From: Candidatus Sulfotelmatobacter sp.
GTDB taxonomy: Bacteria; Acidobacteriota; Terriglobia; Terriglobales; Acidobacteriaceae
NCBI GenBank assembly: GCA_030041215.1
Contig: JASHOH010000023.1
Location: forward strand, 1 to 53,071
Reading direction: 5' to 3'
Length of the DNA: 53,071 nt
Shown here in pieces: positions 14,165 to 20,924 of this stretch (position 1 is its first letter; each line of letters begins with the position of its first letter). The position numbers and the translations under genes are program-made. Under the pieces are notes generated by a model, which saw only the letters and a program-made list of their open reading frames with translations, was not told where the DNA came from and made no database searches.

Positions 14165-16309
14165 TTAGACTCGCTGCACTCCGCCCAGTTTCTGCAATGC
14201 CTTCACAATCTGCTCGGAGGCAGCGGCAATCTGATCGTCGCGCAACGTTCCTTCATCCGACTGGAGCTTTATGCGCAACAGAATGGAATACTTGCCCGCA
14301 CCGATCGAGCCGCCGCGGAAAATCTCGACTGGCACAAAGGAACGCAGAACTTGCAGCCGCAGTTCGCTGACGGCCCGCTGCATTGCGCCAAACTCCACGT
14401 CATCGCTGAATACGAAAGAGAAATCGCGCTCCACCGCGGGATACTTTGCCGGCGCTTCAACTTCTACTCGCCGCGGGCCCAACTTGTGCAGCACATCCAA
14501 ATCGAATTCCGCCAGAAAAATATCCTGCCGCAGCTTACGGTCCGACTTGACGCTTTCTGCAATCTGACCGAACTCAGCCACCACCGCGCCGTTCGCCAAT
14601 ATCCGGGCCGAGCGTCCGGGATGAAAATATTCTCCCGTCTGCCGGTCAAGGTTCAGGTTGCCGCATTCAAACACGGCCAGCAGATTTTCCACGTCTCCCT
14701 TGAATAAACGGAATGCCTCTGCCGCGGCGGCATTGTCGCCTTTGCTCACGTCAAGCGCCGCATCCGCTGGCAGCGACTTCATCAGAGCCGATATGGTCGT
14801 GCCCAGGCAGGCACGCTCCGGTTCGATGCGCTCGCCATCGCGCAATTCGTATACTTTCCCCATCTCGAATAGCCGCACGTCTTCGACATCGCGGTTGAGA
14901 TTCCACGCCAGCATGTCGAGCATCCCCGGCGCCATCGAGCTGCGCATCACTCGAGCTTCTTCACTCAGAGGATTTTCCAGCTCCAGCACCGAGGCGGAAG
15001 AAAATCTCTCTGCGTCGGAGTTTGAAATGAATGTCAGTGACACGGCCTCGTTATATCCCAGCGCCCGAGCACGCTCGCGGAAAGCCTTGTCCATGGCCGC
15101 ATTTGGCAGCTCCACGACCGCTCCGCGAAATGCCGGCAAAGTATTTGCGAACTTGTCGTAGCCGTGTAGGCGCGCGATTTCTTCAATCAGATCGATCTCG
15201 CGCTCCACGTCCAGGCGCCAGCTCGGAACCTGCACACGAAATTCGGCGTCTTCCTCGCCTTCAGGGATGAGGTTGAACCCGAGTTTTTTGAGAATGTGGA
15301 AGATGTGGCCACCAGTCAGATGATCGCCCAGAATGCGGTGCACTTCGGAGACGCGCAAAATTACCGGCGCCTGATCGAGCCTTCTTGAAACTACATCGAC
15401 GGCATCGCCGATGAGTTCGCCGCCGGACTCGAGAATCAACCTGGCGACCAGATCGCACGACAGTACAGTCGATTCGAAATCTGCTCCGCGCTCGAAACGG
15501 TGGGAAGCGTCGGTATGAATTTCATGCCGCCGCGCGGTTTTGCGGACCGTCAGCGGGTCCCACCAAGCCGACTCGATCAGAATATTTTTTGTCTTGTCGG
15601 TGATCATGGTGTCATACCCGCCCATGACCCCGGCCAGCCCTACTGGACGCTTGGCGTCGGCTACCACGAGATCTTCCGGCGAAAGCGTCCGTTCGACGCC
15701 ATCGAGCGTCTTCAGCTTCTCGCCTACTTTCGCTTTCCTGATGATTAGGAGGCCGCCTTCCAGCAAATCCATGTCGAAGACGTGCGTAGGCTTGCCCATC
15801 TCCCACAGAATGTAGTTGGTCGCGTCCACCGCATTGCTGATGAGCCGCTGATCAATCAGTTGCAAGCGGTGCGCGATTTTTCCCGGAGATGGCTTGATTT
15901 TGACGTTCTTGATGACTCGCGCCGAAAATCGCGGGCAAAGCTGCGGCTCCTCCACGGTGATCGGAAACACTGGGCTTTCCGTGGAAGAGCGGCGCTTCAG
16001 CGCTGCGTCACTCTTCTTAGATTTCGACGGGGCTTCAGCTCCGGGATCACTGGCGCCTGAAGCCTGAAGCCCGAAGCTCGAAAGCGGCTTCAGCCCCACG
16101 TCATAAATCGCCGCAGCCTCGCGTGCCACACCATAGTGATTCATCGCGTCGGGGCGATTCGTGCCAATCTCCATCTCAAAGACGGTGTCTGCGCCCGAAC
16201 CGCTGATGCCTTCGACTGCAATACCGGCTGCGGTCAAATCGTCAGCAAGCCGCCGGTCATCGACGGTGAGATCAACGAAGTCGCGAATCCAATTTGCAGA
16301 AAGTTTCAT
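14165..16309 (-). CDS. pheT: Phenylalanyl-tRNA synthetase beta subunit, short form with in-frame insertion
   Basis: PheT pairs with PheS in the (alpha-beta)2 enzyme that charges tRNA-Phe. The 714-residue product has the B1 start MKLSANWIRDFVDL, then passes directly to FEMEIGTNRPDAMNHYGVARE. The roughly 110-residue EMAP-like tRNA-binding domain found there in E. coli PheT (795 residues) is absent. The B3/B4 core (PITVEEPQLCPRFSARV, DATNYILWEMGKPTHVFD, TDASHRFERGAD), the B5 region and a C-terminal ferredoxin-like anticodon-binding domain are present. Residues about 78-113 are an extra Ser/Lys/Ala-rich stretch encoded by repeat-like DNA. The start at 16309 has no Shine-Dalgarno and is preceded 6 nt upstream by a heptad repeat arm. 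It is the downstream partner of pheS. Confidence 0.96.
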   Translation of the reverse strand: MKLSANWIRDFVDLTVDDRRLADDLTAAGIAVEGISGSGADTVFEMEIGTNRPDAMNHYGVAREAAAIYDVGLKPLSSFGLQASGASDPGAEAPSKSKKSDAALKRRSSTESPVFPITVEEPQLCPRFSARVIKNVKIKPSPGKIAHRLQLIDQRLISNAVDATNYILWEMGKPTHVFDMDLLEGGLLIIRKAKVGEKLKTLDGVERTLSPEDLVVADAKRPVGLAGVMGGYDTMITDKTKNILIESAWWDPLTVRKTARRHEIHTDASHRFERGADFESTVLSCDLVARLILESGGELIGDAVDVVSRRLDQAPVILRVSEVHRILGDHLTGGHIFHILKKLGFNLIPEGEEDAEFRVQVPSWRLDVEREIDLIEEIARLHGYDKFANTLPAFRGAVVELPNAAMDKAFRERARALGYNEAVSLTFISNSDAERFSSASVLELENPLSEEARVMRSSMAPGMLDMLAWNLNRDVEDVRLFEMGKVYELRDGERIEPERACLGTTISALMKSLPADAALDVSKGDNAAAAEAFRLFKGDVENLLAVFECGNLNLDRQTGEYFHPGRSARILANGAVVAEFGQIAESVKSDRKLRQDIFLAEFDLDVLHKLGPRRVEVEAPAKYPAVERDFSFVFSDDVEFGAMQRAVSELRLQVLRSFVPVEIFRGGSIGAGKYSILLRIKLQSDEGTLRDDQIAAASEQIVKALQKLGGVQRV
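15971..16078 (-). repeat. Repeat-like in-frame insertion inside pheT
   Basis: The coding strand here is made of short related words such as GCTTCAGGCTTCAGG, GCTGAAGCCCC and GCTGAAGCGCCGCT and contains TCTAAGAAG. It encodes about 36 extra residues (Ala, Ser and Lys rich, including SKSKKSDAALKRRSSTES) in a linker that is only about 20 residues long in E. coli PheT. The same 9-nt word TCTAAGAAG occurs in the insertion of the HDAC-family gene at 30992-31096. Confidence 0.6.
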
Positions 16310-16315
16310 GAAGTC

Positions 16316-16384
16316 AGCTACTAGCCTCTAGCTGCTAGCTAAAACCATTTCGCGCAAAGCTAGGAGCTAGCAGCTAGAAGCTAG
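16316..16384. repeat. Heptad inverted repeat filling the pheS-pheT gap
   Basis: The left arm (16316-16340) is AGCTACT, AGCCTCT, AGCTGCT, AGCT; the right arm (16358-16384) is AGCTAGG, AGCTAGC, AGCTAGA, AGCTAG. The arms are reverse complements over about 20 bases and enclose a 17-nt loop. One end is 6 nt from the pheT start codon and the other 7 nt from the pheS stop. Confidence 0.87.
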
Positions 16385-16391
16385 AACGTTC

Positions 16392-17507
16392 CTACGCCCA
16401 CTGCTCCAAAAATCTCACATCGCCGTGAAAGAACAACTGCAAATCATCGACGCCATACTTCAGCATCGCGATGCGGTCTGCGCCCATGCCGAATGCGAAT
16501 CCCGAAACTTTTTTCGGATCGTAGCCGTTGTCTTTCACGAACTCGAAGACATTGGGATCGACCATGCCGCAGCCGAGAGCCTCTATCCATCCCGTCTGTT
16601 TGCAGGGACGGCAAGGATCACTTCCCCGCCTCCCGCTTCCACCGCAGATAAAGCAGGAAATGTACAATTCCGCGCTCGGCTCGGTGAACGGGAAAAATGA
16701 CGGCCGAAAGCTCGTCTTCACGTTCGAGCCGAAGAATTCTTTCATCGCGTGATCGAGTGTGCCCTTCAGGTCGCCGAATGTGATATTCGTGTCGACCGCC
16801 AGTCCTTCGATCTGATGAAACATCGGCGAATGGCTGGCATCGGGAGGGTCATTGCGGTGCACAACCCCGGGGATGACGATGCGAATCGGCGGGCACAACT
16901 TTTCCATCGTGCGAATCTGGACCGGAGACGTATGCGTGCGCAGCAGCAATCGCTCGCGCTGCGGCTTCGAGTCCTGGCCGGCGATGAACAACGTGTCCTG
17001 CGTATCGCGCGCGGGATGATTCGGCGGAAAATTCAGTGCCTCGAAATTGTAGTAATCGGTTTCGACGACTGGCCCTTCGGCAATGGAATATCCCATCCGT
17101 TGAAAGACCGCGCACATCTCGCGCGAGGCGCGTAGCACGGGATGCTCTGCACCGATGGGGCGGCGAGTGCCGGGCATGGAGATGTCGACGCGGCCGGCGG
17201 AGTCTTTGGCAAGATCACCAACAGTAACGCGGGCATTCTCGACCAATTCCTGAATGCGCGCCTTCAGTTCGTTCATACGAATCCCCGCGTCACGCTTCGC
17301 CTCTCTCGGTGCGCCCTTCAGCCACAGATCATTAATTTGCGTCAGGATGCCGCTCTTGCGCGCCATCCAGCGATCGCGAAATGCTTTCAGTTCGGCGTCA
17401 TTGGGGACGGCCGACGCTTCTTCCGAGCATGCACGGAGGCATTCGGCCGCGGCATGTTCCAGGGCGGCTGGCGAGTAATCCGTGAGTTTGGGAACGGTAT
17501 AAGGCAT
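16392..17507 (-). CDS. pheS: Phenylalanyl-tRNA synthetase alpha subunit
   Basis: PheS carries the class II catalytic core that activates phenylalanine and transfers it to tRNA. The 371-residue product has the N-terminal coiled-coil region (residues about 40-100, RDRWMARKSGILTQINDLWL), class II motif 1 with DISMPGTRRPIGAEHPV, motif 2 around LLRTHTSPVQIRTME with HRNDPPDASHSPMFHQIEGL, and motif 3 in VSGFAFGMGADRIAMLKYG. It also has a CxxC-x-CxxC-like segment (CFICGGSGRRGSDPCRPCKQTGW) replacing the loop before motif 3, suggesting a zinc site. Length is slightly above E. coli PheS (327). It lies between rplT and pheT on the minus strand. Confidence 0.96.
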   Translation of the reverse strand: MPYTVPKLTDYSPAALEHAAAECLRACSEEASAVPNDAELKAFRDRWMARKSGILTQINDLWLKGAPREAKRDAGIRMNELKARIQELVENARVTVGDLAKDSAGRVDISMPGTRRPIGAEHPVLRASREMCAVFQRMGYSIAEGPVVETDYYNFEALNFPPNHPARDTQDTLFIAGQDSKPQRERLLLRTHTSPVQIRTMEKLCPPIRIVIPGVVHRNDPPDASHSPMFHQIEGLAVDTNITFGDLKGTLDHAMKEFFGSNVKTSFRPSFFPFTEPSAELYISCFICGGSGRRGSDPCRPCKQTGWIEALGCGMVDPNVFEFVKDNGYDPKKVSGFAFGMGADRIAMLKYGVDDLQLFFHGDVRFLEQWA

Positions 17508-17531
17508 CTTCCGACGAGAACAAAAAGGCTT

Positions 17532-17619
17532 GTCATTCCGAACCGCTTCAGCGGTGAGGAATCTGCTGTTCTTGCATCACAAGCAGAAAGGCAGATTCCT
17601 CGCTTCGCTCGGAATCACA
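17532..17619. repeat. Palindromic dispersed element (GTCATTCCGA type)
   Basis: The outer arms GTCATTCCGA and TCGGAATCAC and inner arms GAGGAATCTGC and GCAGATTCCTC make an 88-nt imperfect palindrome just upstream of pheS. A half copy, with the same GTCATTCCGAACCGC start and TTGCATCA end, lies after sucA at 6694. It resembles MITE- or REP-like intergenic elements; no transposase is visible. Confidence 0.75.
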
Positions 17620-17706
17620 GATTATAAAGGGATGCGGACAATTGGCACGGCGGAGGCCTGCCCTTCCCGTTTATTCGAAAGCAAAAGGTAATGCGCTGAA
17701 TGCCGA

Positions 17707-17737
17707 TTGCTGAAAGCTGATGGCTAAGAGCTGACAG
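17707..17737. repeat. Heptad repeat abutting the rplT stop
   Basis: Tandem 7-nt units TGCTGAA, AGCTGAT, GGCTAAG, AGCTGAC and AGCT run up to and touch the rplT stop codon (17738-17740). Unlike the other loci, no matching second arm was found in the gap to pheS, so it may be a degraded half. Confidence 0.6.
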
Positions 17738-18094
17738 CTACGCAAGGGCCGCCTTGGCCTGCTGCGCCAGGTTCGCAAAAGCAGCCGCATCGCGAACCGC
17801 CAGGTCCGCCAGAATTTTGCGGTCCAGTTCCAGGCCCGCCTTTTTCAGCCCGTGGATGAACTGGTTGTAGCTCATACCGTTCAGCTTGGCGGCAGCGCCG
17901 ATGCGGACGATCCAGAGCGAGCGGAACTGCCGCTTGCGCTGCTTGCGTCCGGAGTAGGCGAACTTCAGTCCGCGCTCGACCGCCTCTTTCGCCGAGCGGT
18001 AGAGTTTCGATTTTGTCAGAAAATATCCGCTCGCGCGGTCTAATATCTTTTTGCGTTTGGCGCGGCGTTTGGTTCCGCGTTTTACTCGTGGCAT
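17738..18094 (-). CDS. rplT: 50S ribosomal protein L20
   Basis: L20 binds 23S rRNA early in 50S assembly and in several bacteria represses its own infC-rpmI-rplT mRNA. The 118-residue product has the invariant start [18 protein letters not shown], then [21 protein letters not shown] and the C-terminal [16 protein letters not shown], matching the family length. GGAG lies 6 nt before the ATG at 18094. It is in the standard infC-rpmI-rplT order with pheS downstream. Whether autogenous control operates here is not visible; no L20-binding mimic was recognised. Confidence 0.98.
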   Translation of the reverse strand: MPRVKRGTKRRAKRKKILDRASGYFLTKSKLYRSAKEAVERGLKFAYSGRKQRKRQFRSLWIVRIGAAAKLNGMSYNQFIHGLKKAGLELDRKILADLAVRDAAAFANLAQQAKAALA

Positions 18095-18173
18095 GGTTTT
18101 CTCCTTTTTGTTTCCATGTACTGGCGGCCGGAGGCAGGATGTGCGGTGAGCACGGCCTCTTCACACGCCTGAG

Positions 18174-18236
18174 CGATTGCTGGTTGCTGATTGAAAACCG
18201 AGGCGAGAAATGCTCTCAATCAACAATCAGCAATAA
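18174..18236. repeat. TTGCTGA-type inverted repeat between rplT and rpmI
   Basis: The left arm (18174-18197) contains GATTGCT, GGTTGCT, GATTGAA heptads and the right arm (18212-18236) contains ATCAACA, ATCAGCA units. The arms are imperfect reverse complements with a short loop. It lies in the 157-nt gap between rpmI and rplT and resembles the other heptad hairpins in unit length, with a different unit sequence. Confidence 0.65.
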
Positions 18237-18251
18237 AAATGAACAATGCTC

Positions 18252-18449
18252 TCACTGATACGGAATCATGCGCTTTACTTTTGCGAGATCGCCGTCGCTC
18301 ACCAGCGTCGCCTTGCCGAGATGGCGTTTTCGCTTCTTGGCTTTCGACGACAATATGTGACGCAGGCCAGAATGGCGCCGCTCCACTTTGCCAGTGGCAG
18401 TTTTCTTGAAGCGCTTCGATGCCCCCTTGTGCGTTTTCAATTTCGGCAT
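18252..18449 (-). CDS. rpmI: 50S ribosomal protein L35
   Basis: This 65-residue basic protein matches L35: [21 protein letters not shown], then [21 protein letters not shown] and the end [13 protein letters not shown]35 sits in the 50S subunit. An AGAGGA Shine-Dalgarno lies a few bases before the ATG at 18449. It lies between infC and rplT in the conserved order, with repeat-bearing gaps on both sides that are longer than the tight spacing usual in this operon. Confidence 0.98.
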   Translation of the reverse strand: MPKLKTHKGASKRFKKTATGKVERRHSGLRHILSSKAKKRKRHLGKATLVSDGDLAKVKRMIPYQ

Positions 18450-18460
18450 AAGTCCTCTGC

Positions 18461-18488
18461 TAGCTGCCAGTCACTGGCTGCCAGCTTC
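18461..18488. repeat. Heptad repeat between rpmI and infC
   Basis: The segment reads as 7-nt units AGCTGCC, AGTCACT, GGCTGCC, AGCTTC and is partly self-complementary (AGCTGCCAGT against ACTGGC). It lies just upstream of the rpmI Shine-Dalgarno and is a short member of the heptad set. Confidence 0.55.
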
Positions 18489-18565
18489 AAAGTTTGGATT
18501 GCTTTGGAATTGCGGCGCGGAAGCGCGCACGTCCTCGGCTAATATTGAAATAGAATCTGACTTCC

Positions 18566-19234
18566 CTACGAAGCCTGCGAATTCCGAGTCGGAACTTCCA
18601 CCGGCGCTGGAGCCGCCGCAGCCTTTTCTTGAGCCCGTTTCTCCTGCTCCTGTTTCTCGCGCATCTCCTGCTTGGCTTTCTGCCGGGCTTCCCGCTCTTT
18701 CTCTTTTTCGCGCTCGCTGGCCGATTTCTTCGGCGCTAGAATCGCGTGCAGCGTGTTGCCCTCCTGCCGTGGCCGGAATTCCACGATGCTTTGCGGCTCG
18801 ACGTCTTTTATCAGCCGCTCTAAAATTTGCCGGCCCAGTCCGGTGCGCGTCATCTCGCGCCCGCGGAAGAAAATGGTCACCTTTACCTTGTCTCCCTCAT
18901 CGAGGAAGCGCAGCACGTGATTTTTCTTCGTCTCGTAATCGTGGTCGTCCACATTAATGCGGAACTTGACCTCTTTTACGGTAATTGTCTTCTGATGCTT
19001 CTTGGCCTCGCGCTCCTTTTTCTCCTGCTGGTAGAGATACTTCCCGTAATCCATGATCTTACACACGGGAGGCTGCGCGGCAGGTGAAATCTCGACCAGA
19101 TCCAGGTTCTTGCTGCGGGCCAACTTGAGCGCTTCGTAGGGCGGCATGATGCCAATCTGCCCCTGCTCATCATCAATCACGCGAACTTCGCGGGCACGAA
19201 TGCGTTCATTGGTACGGATAAAACGTCTTTCGAT
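18566..19234 (-). CDS. infC: Translation initiation factor IF-3 (ATC start)
   Basis: IF-3 binds the 30S subunit and checks initiator-tRNA and start-codon pairing. The product (222 residues) has the N-domain RTNERIRAREVRVIDDEQGQ, MPPYEALKLARSKNLDLVEIS, the PPVCKIMDYGKYLYQQEKK linker and the C-domain with EVKFRINVDDHDYETK. It carries a long charged C-terminal tail (about residues 168-222) absent from the 180-residue E. coli protein. Conserved residues extend upstream of the first GTG (19180) and no ATG, GTG or TTG occurs in frame before the preceding stop. ATC at 19234 follows GGAGGA with ideal spacing. Rare AUU/AUC/AUA starts on infC are known to permit autoregulation. Confidence 0.95.
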   Translation of the reverse strand: MERRFIRTNERIRAREVRVIDDEQGQIGIMPPYEALKLARSKNLDLVEISPAAQPPVCKIMDYGKYLYQQEKKEREAKKHQKTITVKEVKFRINVDDHDYETKKNHVLRFLDEGDKVKVTIFFRGREMTRTGLGRQILERLIKDVEPQSIVEFRPRQEGNTLHAILAPKKSASEREKEKEREARQKAKQEMREKQEQEKRAQEKAAAAPAPVEVPTRNSQAS

Positions 19235-19272
19235 ACGGTCCTCCGCGCATTTAAGCGCACTGAGAATACTGG

Positions 19273-19281
19273 ATTATAACA
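19273..19281 (-). promoter_or_regulatory. Extended -10 promoter of the infC operon
   Basis: On the minus strand TGTTATAAT gives a perfect -10 box with an extended TG one base upstream. No good -35 is seen at 16-18 nt, as expected for extended -10 promoters. Transcription would start near 19266 and leave a leader of roughly 30 nt before the ATC start, too short for a large attenuator. Confidence 0.65.
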
Positions 19282-19306
19282 TGCAGGGTGCGCTCTTCTT
19301 CCCCTC

Positions 19307-19822
19307 CTACTTCGTGACCACTCCGCACGCGATCCGGTCGCCTGAATTTCCTGAAGGATCGGTTTTATAGTCGTCGGCCTTGGCGTGAATGATGATTGCC
19401 GTCCCGCCATTGCTGAACAGCGAGTGCGAGCCTTCGCCAAGGCTCACGTCGGGATCCTCCACCGTTGCGTCAGCCTTGCCGTTCGCGCCCACCGTGAAAT
19501 TACGCATGTCGCCGGCGTGGTGGCCTTCGGGATTGTCGAATCCATGTTTCTTGTTCTCGGGATTGAAGTGCGGTCCGGCAGACTTGAAATCGGGCGGTTC
19601 GCACTTCGGATTCTGATGAAAGTGGATGGCGTGCTCACCCGGCGGCAGATCGTGCAGCGCGAGCTTGAGGCTGACCCCCGATCCTTTCTCCATAATCACG
19701 ACGGAGCCCACATCTTTGCCTTGTGAGTCCTTGAGGTCAACTTTGACTTTGGCGGCGCTGGGCAGCACGATCGTGAGAATAAACGCGACGAGAGAGGCGA
19801 GCAGGCATGCATGGTTTTTCAT
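19307..19822 (-). CDS. sodC: Superoxide dismutase [Cu-Zn], secreted
   Basis: This enzyme dismutates superoxide outside the cytoplasm. The product (171 residues from MKN at 19822; an ATG three codons earlier is possible) has a signal peptide (residues about 1-24, ending LPSAAK). It then has the copper ligands in GEHAIHFHQ, the disulfide cysteine in NPKCEPPDFKSAGPHFN, the zinc-ligand stretch GHHAGDM and the final copper histidine in IIIHAKADDY, ending GDRIACGVVTK. All metal ligands appear intact. It lies downstream of nothing on its strand and its end is close to the infC promoter, so its transcript probably runs toward infC. Confidence 0.93.
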   Translation of the reverse strand: MKNHACLLASLVAFILTIVLPSAAKVKVDLKDSQGKDVGSVVIMEKGSGVSLKLALHDLPPGEHAIHFHQNPKCEPPDFKSAGPHFNPENKKHGFDNPEGHHAGDMRNFTVGANGKADATVEDPDVSLGEGSHSLFSNGGTAIIIHAKADDYKTDPSGNSGDRIACGVVTK

Positions 19823-20054
19823 GCCGTGCATTATAGACCCGAAACGCCGCCCTTATGTAATGCATAAATTCCTCTGTTGTTCCGCGAGCTAACAACCATC
19901 GAATTGAAGATAGAACGCTGCAAATCTCCTTCGTGCACCTTCGTGTCCTTGGTGGTTGACTAAGTCATACCACCCACCAACGGGCCATGCTCTCTCATAT
20001 GCTGCTGGAGTATACTGCGAACAACTGCAAAAACTTTCGGGGAAAGTGGCACTC

Positions 20055-20348
20055 ATGGCGTTGAATGCGGTGGAGCAGGTGACCGAACAGGTTCCGGCAG
20101 ACAATTTTCAGGAGCTGGAAGAAAAGATTTATCGCACCATTGATCTGTACAAAGCTGCGCGGGCGGCGCAGGCTGCGGCCGAGCGCGATGCGCAGCGGCT
20201 GCGTGAACAACTGGAGGAGCGCGAGGAGCAACTGGTTGCCTTGCGCCGCGAGGCGCTGCAGTTGCGTAAGGAGCGCGAAGAGATTCGCGGCAGGGTGGAA
20301 AAAATGCTGGCGCAAATTGAATCGATCGCCGAGGAGCGCGCGAGCTAG
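20055..20348 (+). CDS. Coiled-coil protein upstream of zapA, ZapB-like
   Basis: The 97-residue product is almost entirely helical. From residue about 20 a heptad-patterned coiled coil runs to the end (EEKIYRTIDLYKAARAAQAA, LREQLEEREEQLVALRREAL, REEIRGRVEKMLAQIESI). It lies directly upstream of zapA on the same strand, with 102 nt between. This arrangement is common in diverse bacteria, where such coiled-coil proteins are suspected to assist Z-ring formation. The ATG at 20055 has GGGGAAAG upstream; the frame stays open to 19956 with less typical sequence. Similarity to ZapB is structural, not proven by sequence. Function is inferred from its neighbour. Confidence 0.75.
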   Translation: MALNAVEQVTEQVPADNFQELEEKIYRTIDLYKAARAAQAAAERDAQRLREQLEEREEQLVALRREALQLRKEREEIRGRVEKMLAQIESIAEERAS

Positions 20349-20450
20349 GAAAACGGGCTTCGATGTTCGGAATTCCGCGCGGTCCGGTACAAGCGACCAA
20401 CGTTTCGAACGGCCCGGCATCCAAGCCAGGTAGGGTTTGCGAGAAGGTTT

Positions 20451-20786
20451 ATGGCCACAGCAGTCAAAGATGCGACGGTAAAAGATGCACAGAACTCCAG
20501 CGTACGCGTGGAGATTTTCGACCAAGCTTACAACCTTCGAGGTTCAGATCCAAAATACATCCTGCAACTGGCGGAATACGTCGACGCCAAAATGCGGGCC
20601 GTCGCTCAGGCAACCAACACAATCGACACCGTTCGTCTTGCCGTTCTTGCTGCCCTGAACATTGCCGACGAGTTTCATCTCCTCAAGCGCAAGCAGGAAG
20701 CCGGCGCTATCGACTACCAGAAGCGCGCCCACCAGCTCGCCAATGCGCTCGACGAAGTTCTCGACGAGCAACGCAAGGCAGGGTAG
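20451..20786 (+). CDS. zapA: Cell division protein ZapA
   Basis: ZapA bridges FtsZ protofilaments in the Z-ring. The 111-residue product has the family's N-terminal strand-turn-strand (VRVEIFDQAYNLRGSDPKYI), the helix LQLAEYVDAKMRAVAQAT and a long C-terminal coiled coil beginning TVRLAVLAALNIADEFHLLKRKQ. Length is normal for the family (about 105 residues). It starts at an ATG at 20451 and is co-directional with the coiled-coil gene just upstream. In many bacteria zapA lies near pheT or the 6S RNA gene; here the phe genes are nearby but on the other strand, and no 6S RNA was recognised. Confidence 0.9.
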   Translation: MATAVKDATVKDAQNSSVRVEIFDQAYNLRGSDPKYILQLAEYVDAKMRAVAQATNTIDTVRLAVLAALNIADEFHLLKRKQEAGAIDYQKRAHQLANALDEVLDEQRKAG

Positions 20787-20819
20787 AACTCGTCAACTCG
20801 TCTCATAAATAGTTTTGAA

Positions 20820-20910
20820 AGGGCGCGGCTTCGATCCGCGCCGTCAATAGCCGGTAAAGGAAGCCCGGCTTTAGCCGCTGACTCGCGCCATCCGCTTATC
20901 CGAGCGGATA
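20820..20910. repeat. REP-like hairpin cluster after zapA
   Basis: Three small hairpins follow one another: GGCGCGG/CCGCGCC with a 7-nt loop, AAGCC/GGCTT inside a CCGGC-rich stretch, and ATCCGCT/AGCGGAT with a 6-nt loop. None is followed by a T-run. The first two resemble the 'GCGGCTTCAGCCGC' type elements seen in other acidobacterial intergenic DNA. TATAAT at 20911-20916 follows directly and may be the -10 box of the next gene. Confidence 0.5.
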
Positions 20911-20924
20911 TATAATGATGGAGA

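Noticed and set aside
19920-19965. CTTCGTG-type run upstream of the coiled-coil gene
   Set aside because: It looks like a common low-complexity intergenic phrase; no second copy was seen in the window, so no repeat is claimed.
20787-20924. 6S RNA expected downstream of zapA
   Set aside because: The gap holds small REP-like hairpins but no long bulged hairpin typical of 6S RNA; it is too short and cut by repeats.
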